Of a stretch of DNA of 64,000 bases, positions 9,201 through 17,807 are shown piece after piece. A program made the translations under genes and the position numbers. Each line of letters begins with the position of its first letter. Within the stretch, counting starts at the first letter, position 1. The DNA comes from Acidobacteriota bacterium (lineage in GTDB: Bacteria > Acidobacteriota > Terriglobia > Bryobacterales > Bryobacteraceae): NCBI GenBank assembly GCA_018268935.1, contig JAFDVS010000003.1, positions 18,261 to 82,260 of the forward strand, written 5' to 3'. The notes beneath the pieces were generated by a model. The model was not told where the DNA came from, did not search any database, and saw only the letters and a list, made by a program, of their open reading frames with translations.

Positions 9201-9823
9201 TTCGCCAGGCCGATGGATCGACCACACGGCGCTTCGGAGGGACTGGCCTGGGGTTGGCCATCTGCGACCGGCTGGTGCAATTGATGGGAGGAGAGATTCG
9301 CGTGGAAAGCGAATTGGGGCGGGGGAGTGAATTCTCATTTTGCCTTCCGTTCCTGACCGGTGTTGCCGCGGCGCCGCCGGCGAAGCCGACGCCGGGTGAA
9401 TTGGGACGGCTGGCGCTGGCGCTGGAAGGGCGGGAGCAGGTGAAGGTGCTGCGGGTGCTGGTGGCGGAAGACAATCCGATCAATCAGAAGCTGGTGGTGC
9501 GGATGCTGGAGCGGCAAGGGCATGAAGTGGAGGTGGCCGGTGACGGCAAGCAGGCGTATATGCTCACGGGGCACAAGCACTACGATCTGGTGCTGATGGA
9601 CGTGCAGATGCCGGAACTGGATGGGCTGCAGGCCACGCGGCTCATTCGCGAGCGGGAAGCCAAGACAGGCGGACGGCTTCCGATTCTGATGCTGACGGCG
9701 AATGCGATGCCGGGGGACAAAGAGAAATGCATCGAGGCGGGCGCGAACGCCTATCTGGCCAAGCCGGTGAGTTTCGACAAGCTGACAAGCATCGTACTGG
9801 AGCTGACTTCGGTGTCTTCCTAG
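6245..9823 (+). CDS. Hybrid histidine kinase with periplasmic Reg_prop/Y_Y_Y sensor
   Basis: 1192 residues: signal peptide (1-25); a large periplasmic two-component-propeller region (about 40-640) with repeated blades such as [28 protein letters not shown] and [13 protein letters not shown]; a Y_Y_Y domain (about 650-725); TM (about 732-755); coiled coil; HisKA with [11 protein letters not shown] (H820); HATPase (about 920-1045) with GGTGLGLAI; and a receiver domain with DVQMP (phospho-acceptor D1119). The sensor matches Bacteroidetes HTCS glycan sensors, but there is no C-terminal AraC domain, so output must pass to another protein. A possible -10 (TAGAAT, 6228-6233) gives a very short leader. 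It precedes a TonB receptor, suggesting it senses that substrate. Confidence 0.93.
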   Translation: MPLTRARIPAAGAALFLWLSCVRGETPQYSFEYYGQEHGLASSLVRCLTQDKKGFLWVGTPIGLFRWDGFRFRRYAKSEGLPDISIRAVFVDPQGTLWAGTPKGIVRLEGNHFRTGSATDVDIFSRTAFTSDKKGNVYVGSRSGIYVSRSNGQFTKLSIAGNVDRSAIPGLWADEDSSLWFGCGDGICRWGEGGLARFGAGDGVPKDIYGSFVRDGRGHLYVRGLTGIVVQEKGQRAFRRELTLSGEGSMQIMMGSRGRLYAPSWNGLWVRGLTGEWTQVTEDNGLPANRINAVWEDKEQSLWLGFSDFGIARWRGKGDWEGWTRASGLPSSAVSAILRGSDGRLWIGTRAGLAVFQGESGPFVPLRGIGAAPIRAIAETPDGSVWVGAYEDGLWRVRPNSTSAERIGPERGIELRQLLNLYSASDGWLYAASRQGVYRTRATGPPQFERVWEKALLPGEQIYAIREDHAGRLWLAGTRGVLQMQAGGQFRRFDQKDGLLDRTVVLLTFGGANEVWLGYGRYMGLTRMRMGAKPELKHFDASTVLASNDLCFLAGDERGWIWVGTDNGVDVFNGKDWRHIGTRDGLIWHDTVFQAFHAERDGHVWIGTNRGLSRFLPRDEMFHRPPPSIAITGVSAGGKAVDENTRIKTPYENRLMRVGFSTLSFTQAGSVRFRYRLNGLDGHWNETLEREAVFPSLVPGEYEFEVQAGSKVGWNPESARVHFAILAPWWRSYWFTAGVVLCLLGLAYGLHRHRVRRIQRKRAELELAVTERTIELQREKNRTEREKQTVEQQKREIEHLLEQAREVARLKDEFLANVSHEIRTPMNGILGMTSLALQTALRPDQREFLECARSSGEALLSLLNDILDFSKIEANRLELETVSFSPRNLVEDCVRSVRPAIGNKNIRLEWNVEAGVPAMVQGDPTRVRQVLLNLLSNAVKFTSEGFVSVRLSVDAVEEDRTELLFRVIDTGEGIAPEKHKVIFEAFRQADGSTTRRFGGTGLGLAICDRLVQLMGGEIRVESELGRGSEFSFCLPFLTGVAAAPPAKPTPGELGRLALALEGREQVKVLRVLVAEDNPINQKLVVRMLERQGHEVEVAGDGKQAYMLTGHKHYDLVLMDVQMPELDGLQATRLIREREAKTGGRLPILMLTANAMPGDKEKCIEAGANAYLAKPVSFDKLTSIVLELTSVSS

Positions 9824-9843
9824 CGTCTCACGCTGCGAGACGC
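9823..9843 (+). terminator. Hairpin at the end of the kinase gene
   Basis: GCGTCTC (9823-9829), a 7-nt loop and GAGACGC (9837-9843) make a perfect 7-bp stem starting in the stop codon. No U-tract follows. TAGCGTCTCA recurs near 9862. The remainder up to 10035 holds no gene; a TATCG-type tandem repeat (CGTATCGTATCGTG) lies near 9910. Confidence 0.45.
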
Positions 9844-10035
9844 CGGGCCGTGGTTGAGCGCTAGCGTCTCAGGCAACGAATTACGGATTCTGTGGATTCC
9901 TGCACTTTTTTCGTATCGTATCGTGAAACACTTCATCTCCCGCGGACTCCTCATTCCCTCCCGTCTCCGGCTGCGATAAACAACCCTGCATAGGCAATTG
10001 CTCCTCGCGGGGCTAATTTCGATCCGAGGTGCTCG

Positions 10036-13000
10036 ATGAACCCAGTGTGTTTATCTCTCAGCCGGCTGCTCGCCGCCGCGCTTGTTCTGCTGCTTCCCCT
10101 TCCTGCGCAAGTATCCACCGGCAGTGTTGCCGGACAGGTGACGGACTCCACCGGCGCGGTGGTCGCGGCAGCTAAAGTGACCCTGCTGAACGAAGGAACC
10201 GGGCAGGAACGGACGGCGATGACCGAAGGCTCCGGCGCGTACGTGTTTCCGCTGGTGCAACCGGGCTACTACACAGTGCGGGTGGAGATGCAGGGATTCA
10301 AGGGATACGCGGCGCACAAGATGGAAGTGCAGGTATCACAGCAGGTGACGCACGATGTGCGGCTGGATGTGGGCGAGACTTCGACGACCGTGGAGGTGGC
10401 CGCGGTCACGCCGGTGCTGGATCAGCGCAGTGCGGAGGTGGGGCAGGTGATCGGCCAGCGCGAAGTGGTGGAACTGCCCTTGAACGGGCGGAATTTTCTT
10501 GATCTGGCGAAACTGGCGCCGGGCGTGACGGAGTTGGGAACAACGACGCAGAGCAATGGGTTGGCGATCAACGGGCAGCGCGCGAACCAGATCGGCTTCT
10601 ACTTCGATGGCGTGGATACGCGCACGGAGACGAGCGGCAAGCCGGCGTTTTCTCCGTCGATTGAAGCGATTCAGGAATTCAAGATTCAGCAGAACGATTT
10701 CGCGGCGGAGTTCGGGAGGAGTCCGGCGGGGATCAATCTGACGCTGCGTTCGGGCGGCAACGATTTTCATGGCGCGGTGTTCGAGTTCCTGCGCAACAAC
10801 AAGCTGGATGCGCGCAGTTACTTTTCGCCGCGTGTGGATCCGCTGAGGAGGAATCAGTTTGGCGCGGTGGTGACCGGGCCGATTGTCCACAACAAGACGT
10901 TCTTCATGGCGAACTTTGAAGGGCTGCGGACGCGGCGGGCGAACACGCTGTTCCGCAGCGTGCCCACATCGCTGCAGCGAGACGGGAACTTCACCGAGGG
11001 CGGGCAGGTGTATGATCCGGCGACTTACGATGCGGCATCGAATACGCGGCAGCCGTTTAGCGGAAACATTATCCCCAAAGCACGTTTTGGACGGATGGGG
11101 AATGCGGCGCTGCAGTATTACCCGGCGCCGAATTCGCCGGGGTCGGGCGGATTCAATTATGTGGTGAGCGCATCGAGCCAGTCGGATTCGAACCAGGTTC
11201 ACACGCGGGTGGATCATCAGATCAGCTCGCGGGATTCGATCTTCGGCCGCGTGTCGTACAGCAAGGGCGAGGCGATTTCGCCTTCGGGGCTGCCGCTGAC
11301 GGGTGGCTTGCAGGATACGAAGGCGGCGAGCGTGACTGTTCAGGAATCGCACACGTTCAGCCCGTCGGTTGTGAATCAGTTCCGCCTGGCGTGGACATAT
11401 TTCAAGGATCGCGGGGGGTTTCCGCTGGCCGATCGCAACCTGGCGGTGGAAGATTTCGGGATGTTGAATCTGACGCCTTCCACCGATGCTTATGGGCTGC
11501 CGCAGTTGAATGTGGCGGGGTTGACGACGATCGGATCGAATTCGTTCCAGCCTTCGGGGCCGCGGGAGAATTTCTATTCGTTGGCGAATGATTTGAGCTG
11601 GGTGCGCGGGAAGCACTCGATGAAGTTCGGGTTCGATGGGCGCTACTATCGGCCGGCGGCGCTGGTGCAGCAGACACCGAACAGTATTCTGACGTTTGAA
11701 AACCGGTTCACGAATCAGCCGGGCGTGGCTCGTACGGGAAACGCGATTGCCGATCTGGTGCTGGGCCAGCCGTACACGGGGCGAGCGACGCTGTTTGCGG
11801 AGAGCAACGGCTGGGTCTCGTTGAAATATTACTACACCGGGTTCTATGTGCAGGATGAAATCCGGTTGAATCCGAAGCTGACGCTGAATCTGGGCGTGCG
11901 CTATGAATACCAGACGCCGTACTACGAGCGGTTCGGGGATCTGGCGATCTTCGATCTGTATGGGAGCCGGTTCCTGAAGCTGGATGAAGACATCAAGCAA
12001 TTGCACCAACCGGACAAGAACAATTTCGCACCGCGCATTGGCATTGCGTATTCCGTGTCGCCGAAGACTGTGATTCGCACGGGATTCGGCGTGTTCTACG
12101 GGCAGCCGCGCGGGTCGGAGTTTTCGTCGTTCCAGCTCTCGCCGCCGTTTGTGATCGACACGACATTGACTTCGAATCCGAACGTGCCGGACCTGATCGG
12201 ACGGCTGTTCCCGCGCGTGCAGGTGCGCGACGGGGCAGGGAAGATTCTGCTTTCGCCGAACGTGAACGTGTTTTCGCTCGATACGAACTGGCGCACGAAT
12301 TATACCTGGCAGTGGAACTTCGGCATCCAGCGGGAACTGGCCAACGGGCTGCTGTTGGAGACCGGATATGTGGGCAATGCGGCGCATAAGATGACGGGGC
12401 GGGATCTGCCGAATCAGGCTGTGCTGGATGTAGATCCATTGCGGCCGACACCTGTGCTGAACCGCCGGCCGAATCCGAATATCGGCGACGTGAGTTATGT
12501 GAGCTCGCTCGACAACTCGAACTATCACGCGTTGACCGTGAAGTTGAACAAGCGTATTGCTGGTGGTTTCTCGCTGCTCGGCGGGTACACGTATTCGAAG
12601 GTGATGGGGATTGGCGGAGCGCTGTTTGGCGATCAATCGCGGCAGCAGGACGCACGCAACCGGCGGGCGGAGTACGCGGCGTTGGAGTTCAATCAGAAGC
12701 AGCGGCTGACGATGGCCTGGATATACGAACTGCCGGTGGGCAAGGGCAAACGCTACTTCACGGGCGCGGCGGGGGCATCGAATATGGTAGTGGGCGGCTG
12801 GTCTGTGCAGGGCAACTACACGGTGCATTCGGGCTTCCCGTTGACTCCGACTTCCTCGGTGTCATCGAATGTGGGGCGGCAGGATTGGAACCGCTCCGAC
12901 CGGACGTGCGATGGAAACCTGTCTTCAGGGCGCACGATCGACCGGTGGTTTGACACGTCGTGTTTCCCGAATCACGCCTTCGGGCGGTTTGGCAATTCGG

Positions 13001-13245
13001 GCAATGGAGTGATCATTGGCCCGGGGGTGAACAATTTCGATTTCACCATCATGAAGAACACGTACGTGGGCATGGGCGCGCGGGAGCCGCTGAATGTGCA
13101 GTTCCGAGCCGAGTTTTTCAACGGCTTCAATCACGCATCGTTCGCCGATCCGAACATGACGGCGGGGACCGCGCAGTTCGGCGTCATCCGCGGCACGCGC
13201 ATCAACGGGCGGGAGATCCAACTCGCCTTGAAGCTACTCTTTTAG
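10036..13245 (+). CDS. TonB-dependent outer-membrane receptor with carboxypeptidase-regulatory domain (Oar-like)
   Basis: 1069 residues: signal peptide ending near QVSTG (about 1-25); a beta-sandwich carboxypeptidase-regulatory domain (about 27-110, GSVAGQVTDSTGAVVAAAKV); a plug (about 125-230) with the typical acidobacterial VVELPLNGRNFLDLAKLAPGV; and a long beta-barrel ending in ALKLLF, a terminal aromatic residue suited to BAM recognition. It imports a large substrate across the outer membrane using TonB energy; the ligand cannot be read from sequence. Start ATG 10036 has GAGGTG 6 nt upstream. No SusD-like partner is present. It lies between a glycan-sensor-like kinase and an isomerase/MFS pair. 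Confidence 0.92.
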   Translation: MNPVCLSLSRLLAAALVLLLPLPAQVSTGSVAGQVTDSTGAVVAAAKVTLLNEGTGQERTAMTEGSGAYVFPLVQPGYYTVRVEMQGFKGYAAHKMEVQVSQQVTHDVRLDVGETSTTVEVAAVTPVLDQRSAEVGQVIGQREVVELPLNGRNFLDLAKLAPGVTELGTTTQSNGLAINGQRANQIGFYFDGVDTRTETSGKPAFSPSIEAIQEFKIQQNDFAAEFGRSPAGINLTLRSGGNDFHGAVFEFLRNNKLDARSYFSPRVDPLRRNQFGAVVTGPIVHNKTFFMANFEGLRTRRANTLFRSVPTSLQRDGNFTEGGQVYDPATYDAASNTRQPFSGNIIPKARFGRMGNAALQYYPAPNSPGSGGFNYVVSASSQSDSNQVHTRVDHQISSRDSIFGRVSYSKGEAISPSGLPLTGGLQDTKAASVTVQESHTFSPSVVNQFRLAWTYFKDRGGFPLADRNLAVEDFGMLNLTPSTDAYGLPQLNVAGLTTIGSNSFQPSGPRENFYSLANDLSWVRGKHSMKFGFDGRYYRPAALVQQTPNSILTFENRFTNQPGVARTGNAIADLVLGQPYTGRATLFAESNGWVSLKYYYTGFYVQDEIRLNPKLTLNLGVRYEYQTPYYERFGDLAIFDLYGSRFLKLDEDIKQLHQPDKNNFAPRIGIAYSVSPKTVIRTGFGVFYGQPRGSEFSSFQLSPPFVIDTTLTSNPNVPDLIGRLFPRVQVRDGAGKILLSPNVNVFSLDTNWRTNYTWQWNFGIQRELANGLLLETGYVGNAAHKMTGRDLPNQAVLDVDPLRPTPVLNRRPNPNIGDVSYVSSLDNSNYHALTVKLNKRIAGGFSLLGGYTYSKVMGIGGALFGDQSRQQDARNRRAEYAALEFNQKQRLTMAWIYELPVGKGKRYFTGAAGASNMVVGGWSVQGNYTVHSGFPLTPTSSVSSNVGRQDWNRSDRTCDGNLSSGRTIDRWFDTSCFPNHAFGRFGNSGNGVIIGPGVNNFDFTIMKNTYVGMGAREPLNVQFRAEFFNGFNHASFADPNMTAGTAQFGVIRGTRINGREIQLALKLLF

Positions 13246-13260
13246 GGAGAGGCACGAGTC

Positions 13261-14760
13261 TTGAAACAGGAAAGCGTATTGGATACGTCGGCGGCGCAGG
13301 TGCGCATCCCACGGCGCAAGCCGCTGACCGCGCGGGTGGGCATCTTCGGAGTGGGGCATCGCACCTACTGGAGCCAGTTCCCCGGGTTGTTGGATGAGAT
13401 GCATGCAAAGCTTCGGGCGCTGGAAGAGAAACTGGCGCCGCACCAGGTGGAGGTGCTCAACTTCGGCATGATCGACAGCGCGCAGCCGGCCTATGCGTTG
13501 CGCGACCGGTTGAAGGCGGCGAACCTCGATCTGGTTTTTTGCGACATGGTGACGTATGCCACGTCAGCGACGTTTGGCGTGTTAATCCGGGATCTGGATG
13601 TGCCGATCGTGCTGGTGGCGCTGCAGCCGCGGAAGGCTCTGGATTATACGATTGCCTCGACGCACATGCAGTTGGCGAACGACGATTTCTGTTCGGTGCC
13701 GGAGTTCGCCGGGGTGGCGATTCGCATGGGCAAGCGAGTGCCGCCGGTGATACTGGGCACGCTGCACGATGACCCGGCTGCGGATGCGGAGATTGCCGAG
13801 TGGTGCGGGATTGCGCGCGTGCTGCACGATTTGAAGAACGCGCGCATCGGGCATTTCGGACACCCGATTGAGAACATGCTCGATATGCAGACGGATCAGA
13901 CGGCGTTGACGGCGGCGTTTGGTTGTCACATTGTGCAGACGGAAGCGGACGATCTGTTGCGTCATCTGGGGGCGGTGACGGATGGCGATGCGGAGGCGAA
14001 GAAGCGGCAGATATTGGAGATTTTCGATACTCCCGATCCGGTATCGGATCCGATTACGTGCAAATTGAAGGCGGAGGATCTGGATACGGCGGCGCGTGTG
14101 GCCGTGGCATTGGATCGCTTCGTGGAGGAGCATGCACTGGATGGGCTGGCGTATTACTACGAAGGCGCGCCCGATTCGCCGCTGCGCAAACTGGTGACAA
14201 ACCTGATTGTGGGCAATTCGCTGCTGACCGCGGCGGGCTTTCCGATGTGCGGAGAATCGGATCTGAAAACCTGTATTGCGATGTTGATCGCGGACCGGTT
14301 GAACATCGGCGGGAGCTTTGCCGAGTTTCATCCGGTGGACTTCAACGAAGGGTTCGTGCTGGTGGGCCATGACGGGCCGCATCATCTGAACATCGCCGAT
14401 GGCAAGCCGGTGCTGCGCAGCTTGACGAAGTATCATGGGAAGCCGGGTCATGGAGCAAGCGTCGAGTTCAAGATCAAGGAAGGGCCGATCACCATGCTGA
14501 GCATCGGTGTGACCCGGAACGGGCAGTTCAAGTTTGTGCTGGCCGAGGGCAAGAGTGTGCACGGGCCCATCCCGCCGACGGGGAACACGAACACGCGCGG
14601 CTTCTTCGAGCCCGATGTGCGCACGTTTTTGAAGCGCTGGGTGAAGGAAGGGCCGACACACCACTTCGCGCTGGGCATCGGGCACCATGCGGAGACGATG
14701 CGGAAGATCGCGGAGATCCTCAATCTGGAAGCGGTGCTGGTGACGCCGGAGCGAGGCTAG
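13261..14760 (+). CDS. L-arabinose/L-fucose isomerase-family protein
   Basis: A 499-residue cytoplasmic protein of arabinose-isomerase length and fold. Candidate Mn-site residues are the Glu in YYEGAP, the Glu in MCGESDLKTCIAMLIADRL, the His of GHDGPHHLNI and the His of HHFALGIGHHAETM. The family interconverts aldoses and ketoses, but divergence from AraA prevents naming the sugar. Translation begins at TTG 13261, supported by GGGAGAGG 7 nt upstream; the next Met would delete about 42 conserved residues. The MFS gene begins at the base after its stop codon, so the two are co-expressed. Confidence 0.8.
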   Translation: MKQESVLDTSAAQVRIPRRKPLTARVGIFGVGHRTYWSQFPGLLDEMHAKLRALEEKLAPHQVEVLNFGMIDSAQPAYALRDRLKAANLDLVFCDMVTYATSATFGVLIRDLDVPIVLVALQPRKALDYTIASTHMQLANDDFCSVPEFAGVAIRMGKRVPPVILGTLHDDPAADAEIAEWCGIARVLHDLKNARIGHFGHPIENMLDMQTDQTALTAAFGCHIVQTEADDLLRHLGAVTDGDAEAKKRQILEIFDTPDPVSDPITCKLKAEDLDTAARVAVALDRFVEEHALDGLAYYYEGAPDSPLRKLVTNLIVGNSLLTAAGFPMCGESDLKTCIAMLIADRLNIGGSFAEFHPVDFNEGFVLVGHDGPHHLNIADGKPVLRSLTKYHGKPGHGASVEFKIKEGPITMLSIGVTRNGQFKFVLAEGKSVHGPIPPTGNTNTRGFFEPDVRTFLKRWVKEGPTHHFALGIGHHAETMRKIAEILNLEAVLVTPERG

Positions 14761-15972
14761 GTGACACGCTTTCGCTGGGTGGTGGCTGGGCTGATGTTCT
14801 TTGCCACCGCGCTGAGTTTTTTTGACCGGCAGGTGCTTTCGGTGCTGGCGCCGCGGATTCTGGCGGACCTGCGGATTGGCAATGTAGAGTACTCGAATGC
14901 CGTGTCGGCGTTCACGCTGGCTTATAGCGTAATGTTCACGCTGGGCGGGCGGATGATTGATTTTTGGGGGACGCGCGCGGGATTGGGTGTGGCCGTGGCC
15001 TTCTGGACGGTGGCCAGCCTGCTGCATGCGATGGTGCGCGGAGCGGGCGACCTGACGGTGTACCGGTTCCTGTTGGGTGTTGGCGAAGGGGGATGTTTTC
15101 CCGGCGCGGCGCGCGGGATTCTGGAATGGTTTCCGGCGCGCGAGCGTGCGCTGGCGATGGGGATTGCGACTACGGGCGGTTCGGCGATGGGCGCAGTGCT
15201 GGCGCCACCGCTGATTGTGTGGGTGTCTTCGGTTGTTGGATGGCGAGGGGCGTTTTTGGTGACCGGTGCGATCGGCGTGGTGTGGGTAGTGCTGTGGTTC
15301 TTGTTGTATCGCACTCCCGCGGTGGTGGCTTCGACGGTGAGCTCCGCGGAGAAGCCCTGGCCGATGGGCCGGCTGCTGGCGCGCAAGGAAGTGTGGGGAT
15401 TGCTGCTGGCGCGGTTTGTGTTCGATCCGGTGTTCTACTTCTACATGTTCTGGATTCCGCAGTATCTGAGCCGGGAGCGCGGCGCGTCGCTGGAGCAGAT
15501 TGGGCGGCTGGCGTGGATTCCGTTTCTAACATTGGGTGTGTCGTCGCTGCTGGGTGGCGCGTTGTCGGATAGTCTGGTGCGGCGCGGGTGGACGATTGGA
15601 CGGGCGCGGAAGACGGTGATGACCGCGGCGGCGCTGTTGACGCCGGTGTCAATGCTGGCGATGGTGGCTCCGGATGCTTTCTGGGCCGTGGTGTTGATGG
15701 CTGTGCTGATGTTCGCGCATGGGTTCTGGATGACGAACTACATGACGCTGATCGGGGATCTGTTTCCCGCGGCGAGTGTGGGGACCGTGGTTGGATTGAC
15801 GGGGACCGCGGGTGGATTGGCGGGGTTTGCATCGTCGCTGGCGATCGGGAGGATTGTGGAGGCGCTGTCGTTTGGACCGGTGCTGATTGCCTGCGGGGTG
15901 CTGTATCCGGTGGGGTTGGTGGTGTTGCTGGTGACGATTCCGCGGGTGGAGCGGCTGGAAGTTAACGGGTAG
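14761..15972 (+). CDS. MFS transporter, anion:cation symporter (hexuronate/sugar-acid) type
   Basis: A 403-residue inner-membrane protein with about 12 hydrophobic segments. The ACS-family signature is visible: FFDRQVLSVLAP in TM1, GGRMIDFWGTRAGL after TM2, VGEGGCFPGAARGILEWFPARERALAMG around TM4-TM5. Such carriers move hexuronates, glucarate/galactarate or related sugar acids with protons. It starts at GTG 14761, abutting the isomerase stop, with GGAGCGAGG upstream, so it probably imports that enzyme's substrate. Its 3' end overlaps the convergent Uma2 gene by 11 bp. Confidence 0.88.
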   Translation: MTRFRWVVAGLMFFATALSFFDRQVLSVLAPRILADLRIGNVEYSNAVSAFTLAYSVMFTLGGRMIDFWGTRAGLGVAVAFWTVASLLHAMVRGAGDLTVYRFLLGVGEGGCFPGAARGILEWFPARERALAMGIATTGGSAMGAVLAPPLIVWVSSVVGWRGAFLVTGAIGVVWVVLWFLLYRTPAVVASTVSSAEKPWPMGRLLARKEVWGLLLARFVFDPVFYFYMFWIPQYLSRERGASLEQIGRLAWIPFLTLGVSSLLGGALSDSLVRRGWTIGRARKTVMTAAALLTPVSMLAMVAPDAFWAVVLMAVLMFAHGFWMTNYMTLIGDLFPAASVGTVVGLTGTAGGLAGFASSLAIGRIVEALSFGPVLIACGVLYPVGLVVLLVTIPRVERLEVNG

Positions 15973-16600
15973 TTGCAGCGATGCCGGATTGGAGGCAGGC
16001 GATGAGGGCGGCGCTGTCTCTGCGGAAGAGGGCTTTGGTGTCGAGCCAGAGGCCGGGGAAGAATTCGGAACGGAGGATGCCTTGGGTGTCGGGGTCCAGG
16101 GTGCGGTAAGAACCGTTATCGAGGACACGCCATTGCACGCGTGGGATTAGTGTTTCGAGGGTGATGTATTCGCGGACTCCGGCGCGCTGATAGAGGGCGA
16201 GCTTGGGACCGAAGTCGACTTCGTGGCTGGTTTCGCAGATTTCGACGGCGAGTTCGGGGGCACCGAGCAAACGATTCTCAACGATCCGGGAATGGCCGCC
16301 AAACTCGGGAAGCCTGCGAAGATGCGCGTCTGGTTGAGGCGCACTTCCCAGCATGATCCATGTTGCGTTGTTACCGGCTTCCAAGCCGGGGTTGGCGGAA
16401 GCATAAATTACCAGCCACGCGTGTATGAGCGAATCGAAGTACGCGTGCGACGGTCCGACAGGGGATGGCACGTAGACAATTCCTTCAATGAGTTCCGCAT
16501 TTTTCAAGTCGGGAGTATCATCCCAGGCCTGGAGGAATTCCTCACGACTCATGGCGAGTCCAGTGATGAGCCTGTTGACGAGCAAATGCGGATTGGTCAT
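15962..16600 (-). CDS. Uma2-family (DUF820) putative restriction-endonuclease-fold protein
   Basis: 212 residues with the Uma2 pattern: an N-terminal EEF(L)..W segment, ELIEGIVYVPSPVGPSHAYF, PDAHLRRLPE, APELAVEICETSHEVDFGPKLALYQRAGVREYITLE. The PD-(D/E)xK-like residues (D in QPDAHL, E in AVEI, distal K in GPKLALY) are present. The function of this widespread family is unproven. An alternative start at 16552 (MSREEF) removes 16 residues. It is the last gene of the leftward run downstream of the trans-sulfuration gene. Confidence 0.85.
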   Translation of the reverse strand: MTNPHLLVNRLITGLAMSREEFLQAWDDTPDLKNAELIEGIVYVPSPVGPSHAYFDSLIHAWLVIYASANPGLEAGNNATWIMLGSAPQPDAHLRRLPEFGGHSRIVENRLLGAPELAVEICETSHEVDFGPKLALYQRAGVREYITLETLIPRVQWRVLDNGSYRTLDPDTQGILRSEFFPGLWLDTKALFRRDSAALIACLQSGIAATTR

Positions 16601-16621
16601 CGCCTTGCCACCAGTATGAGC

Positions 16622-17800
16622 CTAGGCGATGGCCTGTGCAAGGTCGTCGATGATGTCGTCGGTGCTTTCGATCCCCACTGAAAGTCTCAGCAGATTGTCA
16701 CCAATGCCCATGCGCTGGCGCTGTTTGGGGGAGACGTCGCGATGCGACGCCATGGTGGGATACAGCACCATGGTGTGCACGTCGCCCAGGGATGTGGCCC
16801 GTACCACAAGCTTCAGCTTATCCATAAAGCAGAAGACTTCCGGCTGTGCGGCGTCTTTCAGTTCAAAGCTGATCATCGCTCCGAAACAATTCTCGGGGAA
16901 TTGTTTGCGAATCACTTCGGCGTCGGGATGTTTCGGATCGGCGGGGTAATAAACTCGGGCGATGCCGGGCTGAGCGGCGAGCCATTGGGCGACGCGGCAG
17001 GCGTTCTGGCACTGGCGCTCAAAGCGCAGAGGGAACGTTTTGATGCCGCGCATGGTGAGATAGCTTTCGAACGGGCCGAGCACGGGGCCGGAGGTGCGGC
17101 TGAGGGCACGCAGGGATTCGGCATGCGATTCGTCGGAGATCACTGCGCCGCCAAGTACGTCGCCGTGGCCGGACAGATACTTCGTGAGGCTGTGAACCAC
17201 GAGGTGAGCACCCAATTCGAGCGGACGCACCATCACGGGTGTGGCGAATGTATTGTCCACCACGAGGGCGGCGCCGGCGGCCCTGGCGAGGTCCGCGATG
17301 CGTTGCATATCGCCCACGCGGAGCAGGGGATTGGAGATGGTCTCCATCAACACGCAGCCCGGCTTGTTCTCCGCGATAGCCTTTTCCACCGCGGCGAAAT
17401 CGCTGATGTCCACCCATGTGGTTTCGACGCCCAGCGGCTCAAAGATGCTTTGCAGCATGCGGATGGTCGCGCCGTAGAGCGCGTTGGCGGCGACGATGTG
17501 CTTGCGCCGGTCAATGAGGGCCGTGGTGAGAGCGAACTGGATGGCCGTCATGCCGGAGGCACAGGCGAGTGCCGACGCCCCGTTTTCGAGCGACGTGAGC
17601 AACTCTTCCAGTGCGCGATTGGTGGGGTTTTCGTAACGCGCGTAGGAGTCGCCGGGGATCTCGCGGCCAAACACCTTGTCGAGGGTATCGACTTCCTCAT
17701 AGATGTAGCTGGCGGCGGTGTAAATGGGCGTCGTGACCGGGATGGCCACGGACGATTTCTTGCGATCTCCAGCGTGAACGGCTTTGGTTTCGATCTTCAC
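16622..17800 (-). CDS. Trans-sulfuration PLP enzyme (cystathionine gamma-synthase/lyase family)
   Basis: A fold-type I PLP enzyme of sulfur amino-acid metabolism, 392 residues. Visible motifs: YARYENPTNRALEELLTSLE, ASGMTAIQFALT, the aspartate of VVDNTFATP, and the PLP lysine in VVHSLTKYLSGHGDVLGGAV. Sequence alone does not separate gamma-synthase, beta/gamma-lyase and methionine gamma-lyase. Translation is placed at GTG 17800, 7 nt after the cysS stop; longer in-frame versions only extend into cysS and read as nonsense. Pairing with cysS fits cysteine homeostasis. Confidence 0.88.
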   Translation of the reverse strand: MKIETKAVHAGDRKKSSVAIPVTTPIYTAASYIYEEVDTLDKVFGREIPGDSYARYENPTNRALEELLTSLENGASALACASGMTAIQFALTTALIDRRKHIVAANALYGATIRMLQSIFEPLGVETTWVDISDFAAVEKAIAENKPGCVLMETISNPLLRVGDMQRIADLARAAGAALVVDNTFATPVMVRPLELGAHLVVHSLTKYLSGHGDVLGGAVISDESHAESLRALSRTSGPVLGPFESYLTMRGIKTFPLRFERQCQNACRVAQWLAAQPGIARVYYPADPKHPDAEVIRKQFPENCFGAMISFELKDAAQPEVFCFMDKLKLVVRATSLGDVHTMVLYPTMASHRDVSPKQRQRMGIGDNLLRLSVGIESTDDIIDDLAQAIA

Positions 17801-17807
17801 GTCGATG

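Noticed and set aside
10336..12828. 830-codon open frame antisense to the TonB receptor
   Set aside because: High GC antisense artefact, rich in Arg/His with no motif; the plus strand encodes an evident receptor.
13582..15027. 481-codon antisense frame in the isomerase/MFS region
   Set aside because: Compositional shadow; both plus-strand genes have clear family signatures.
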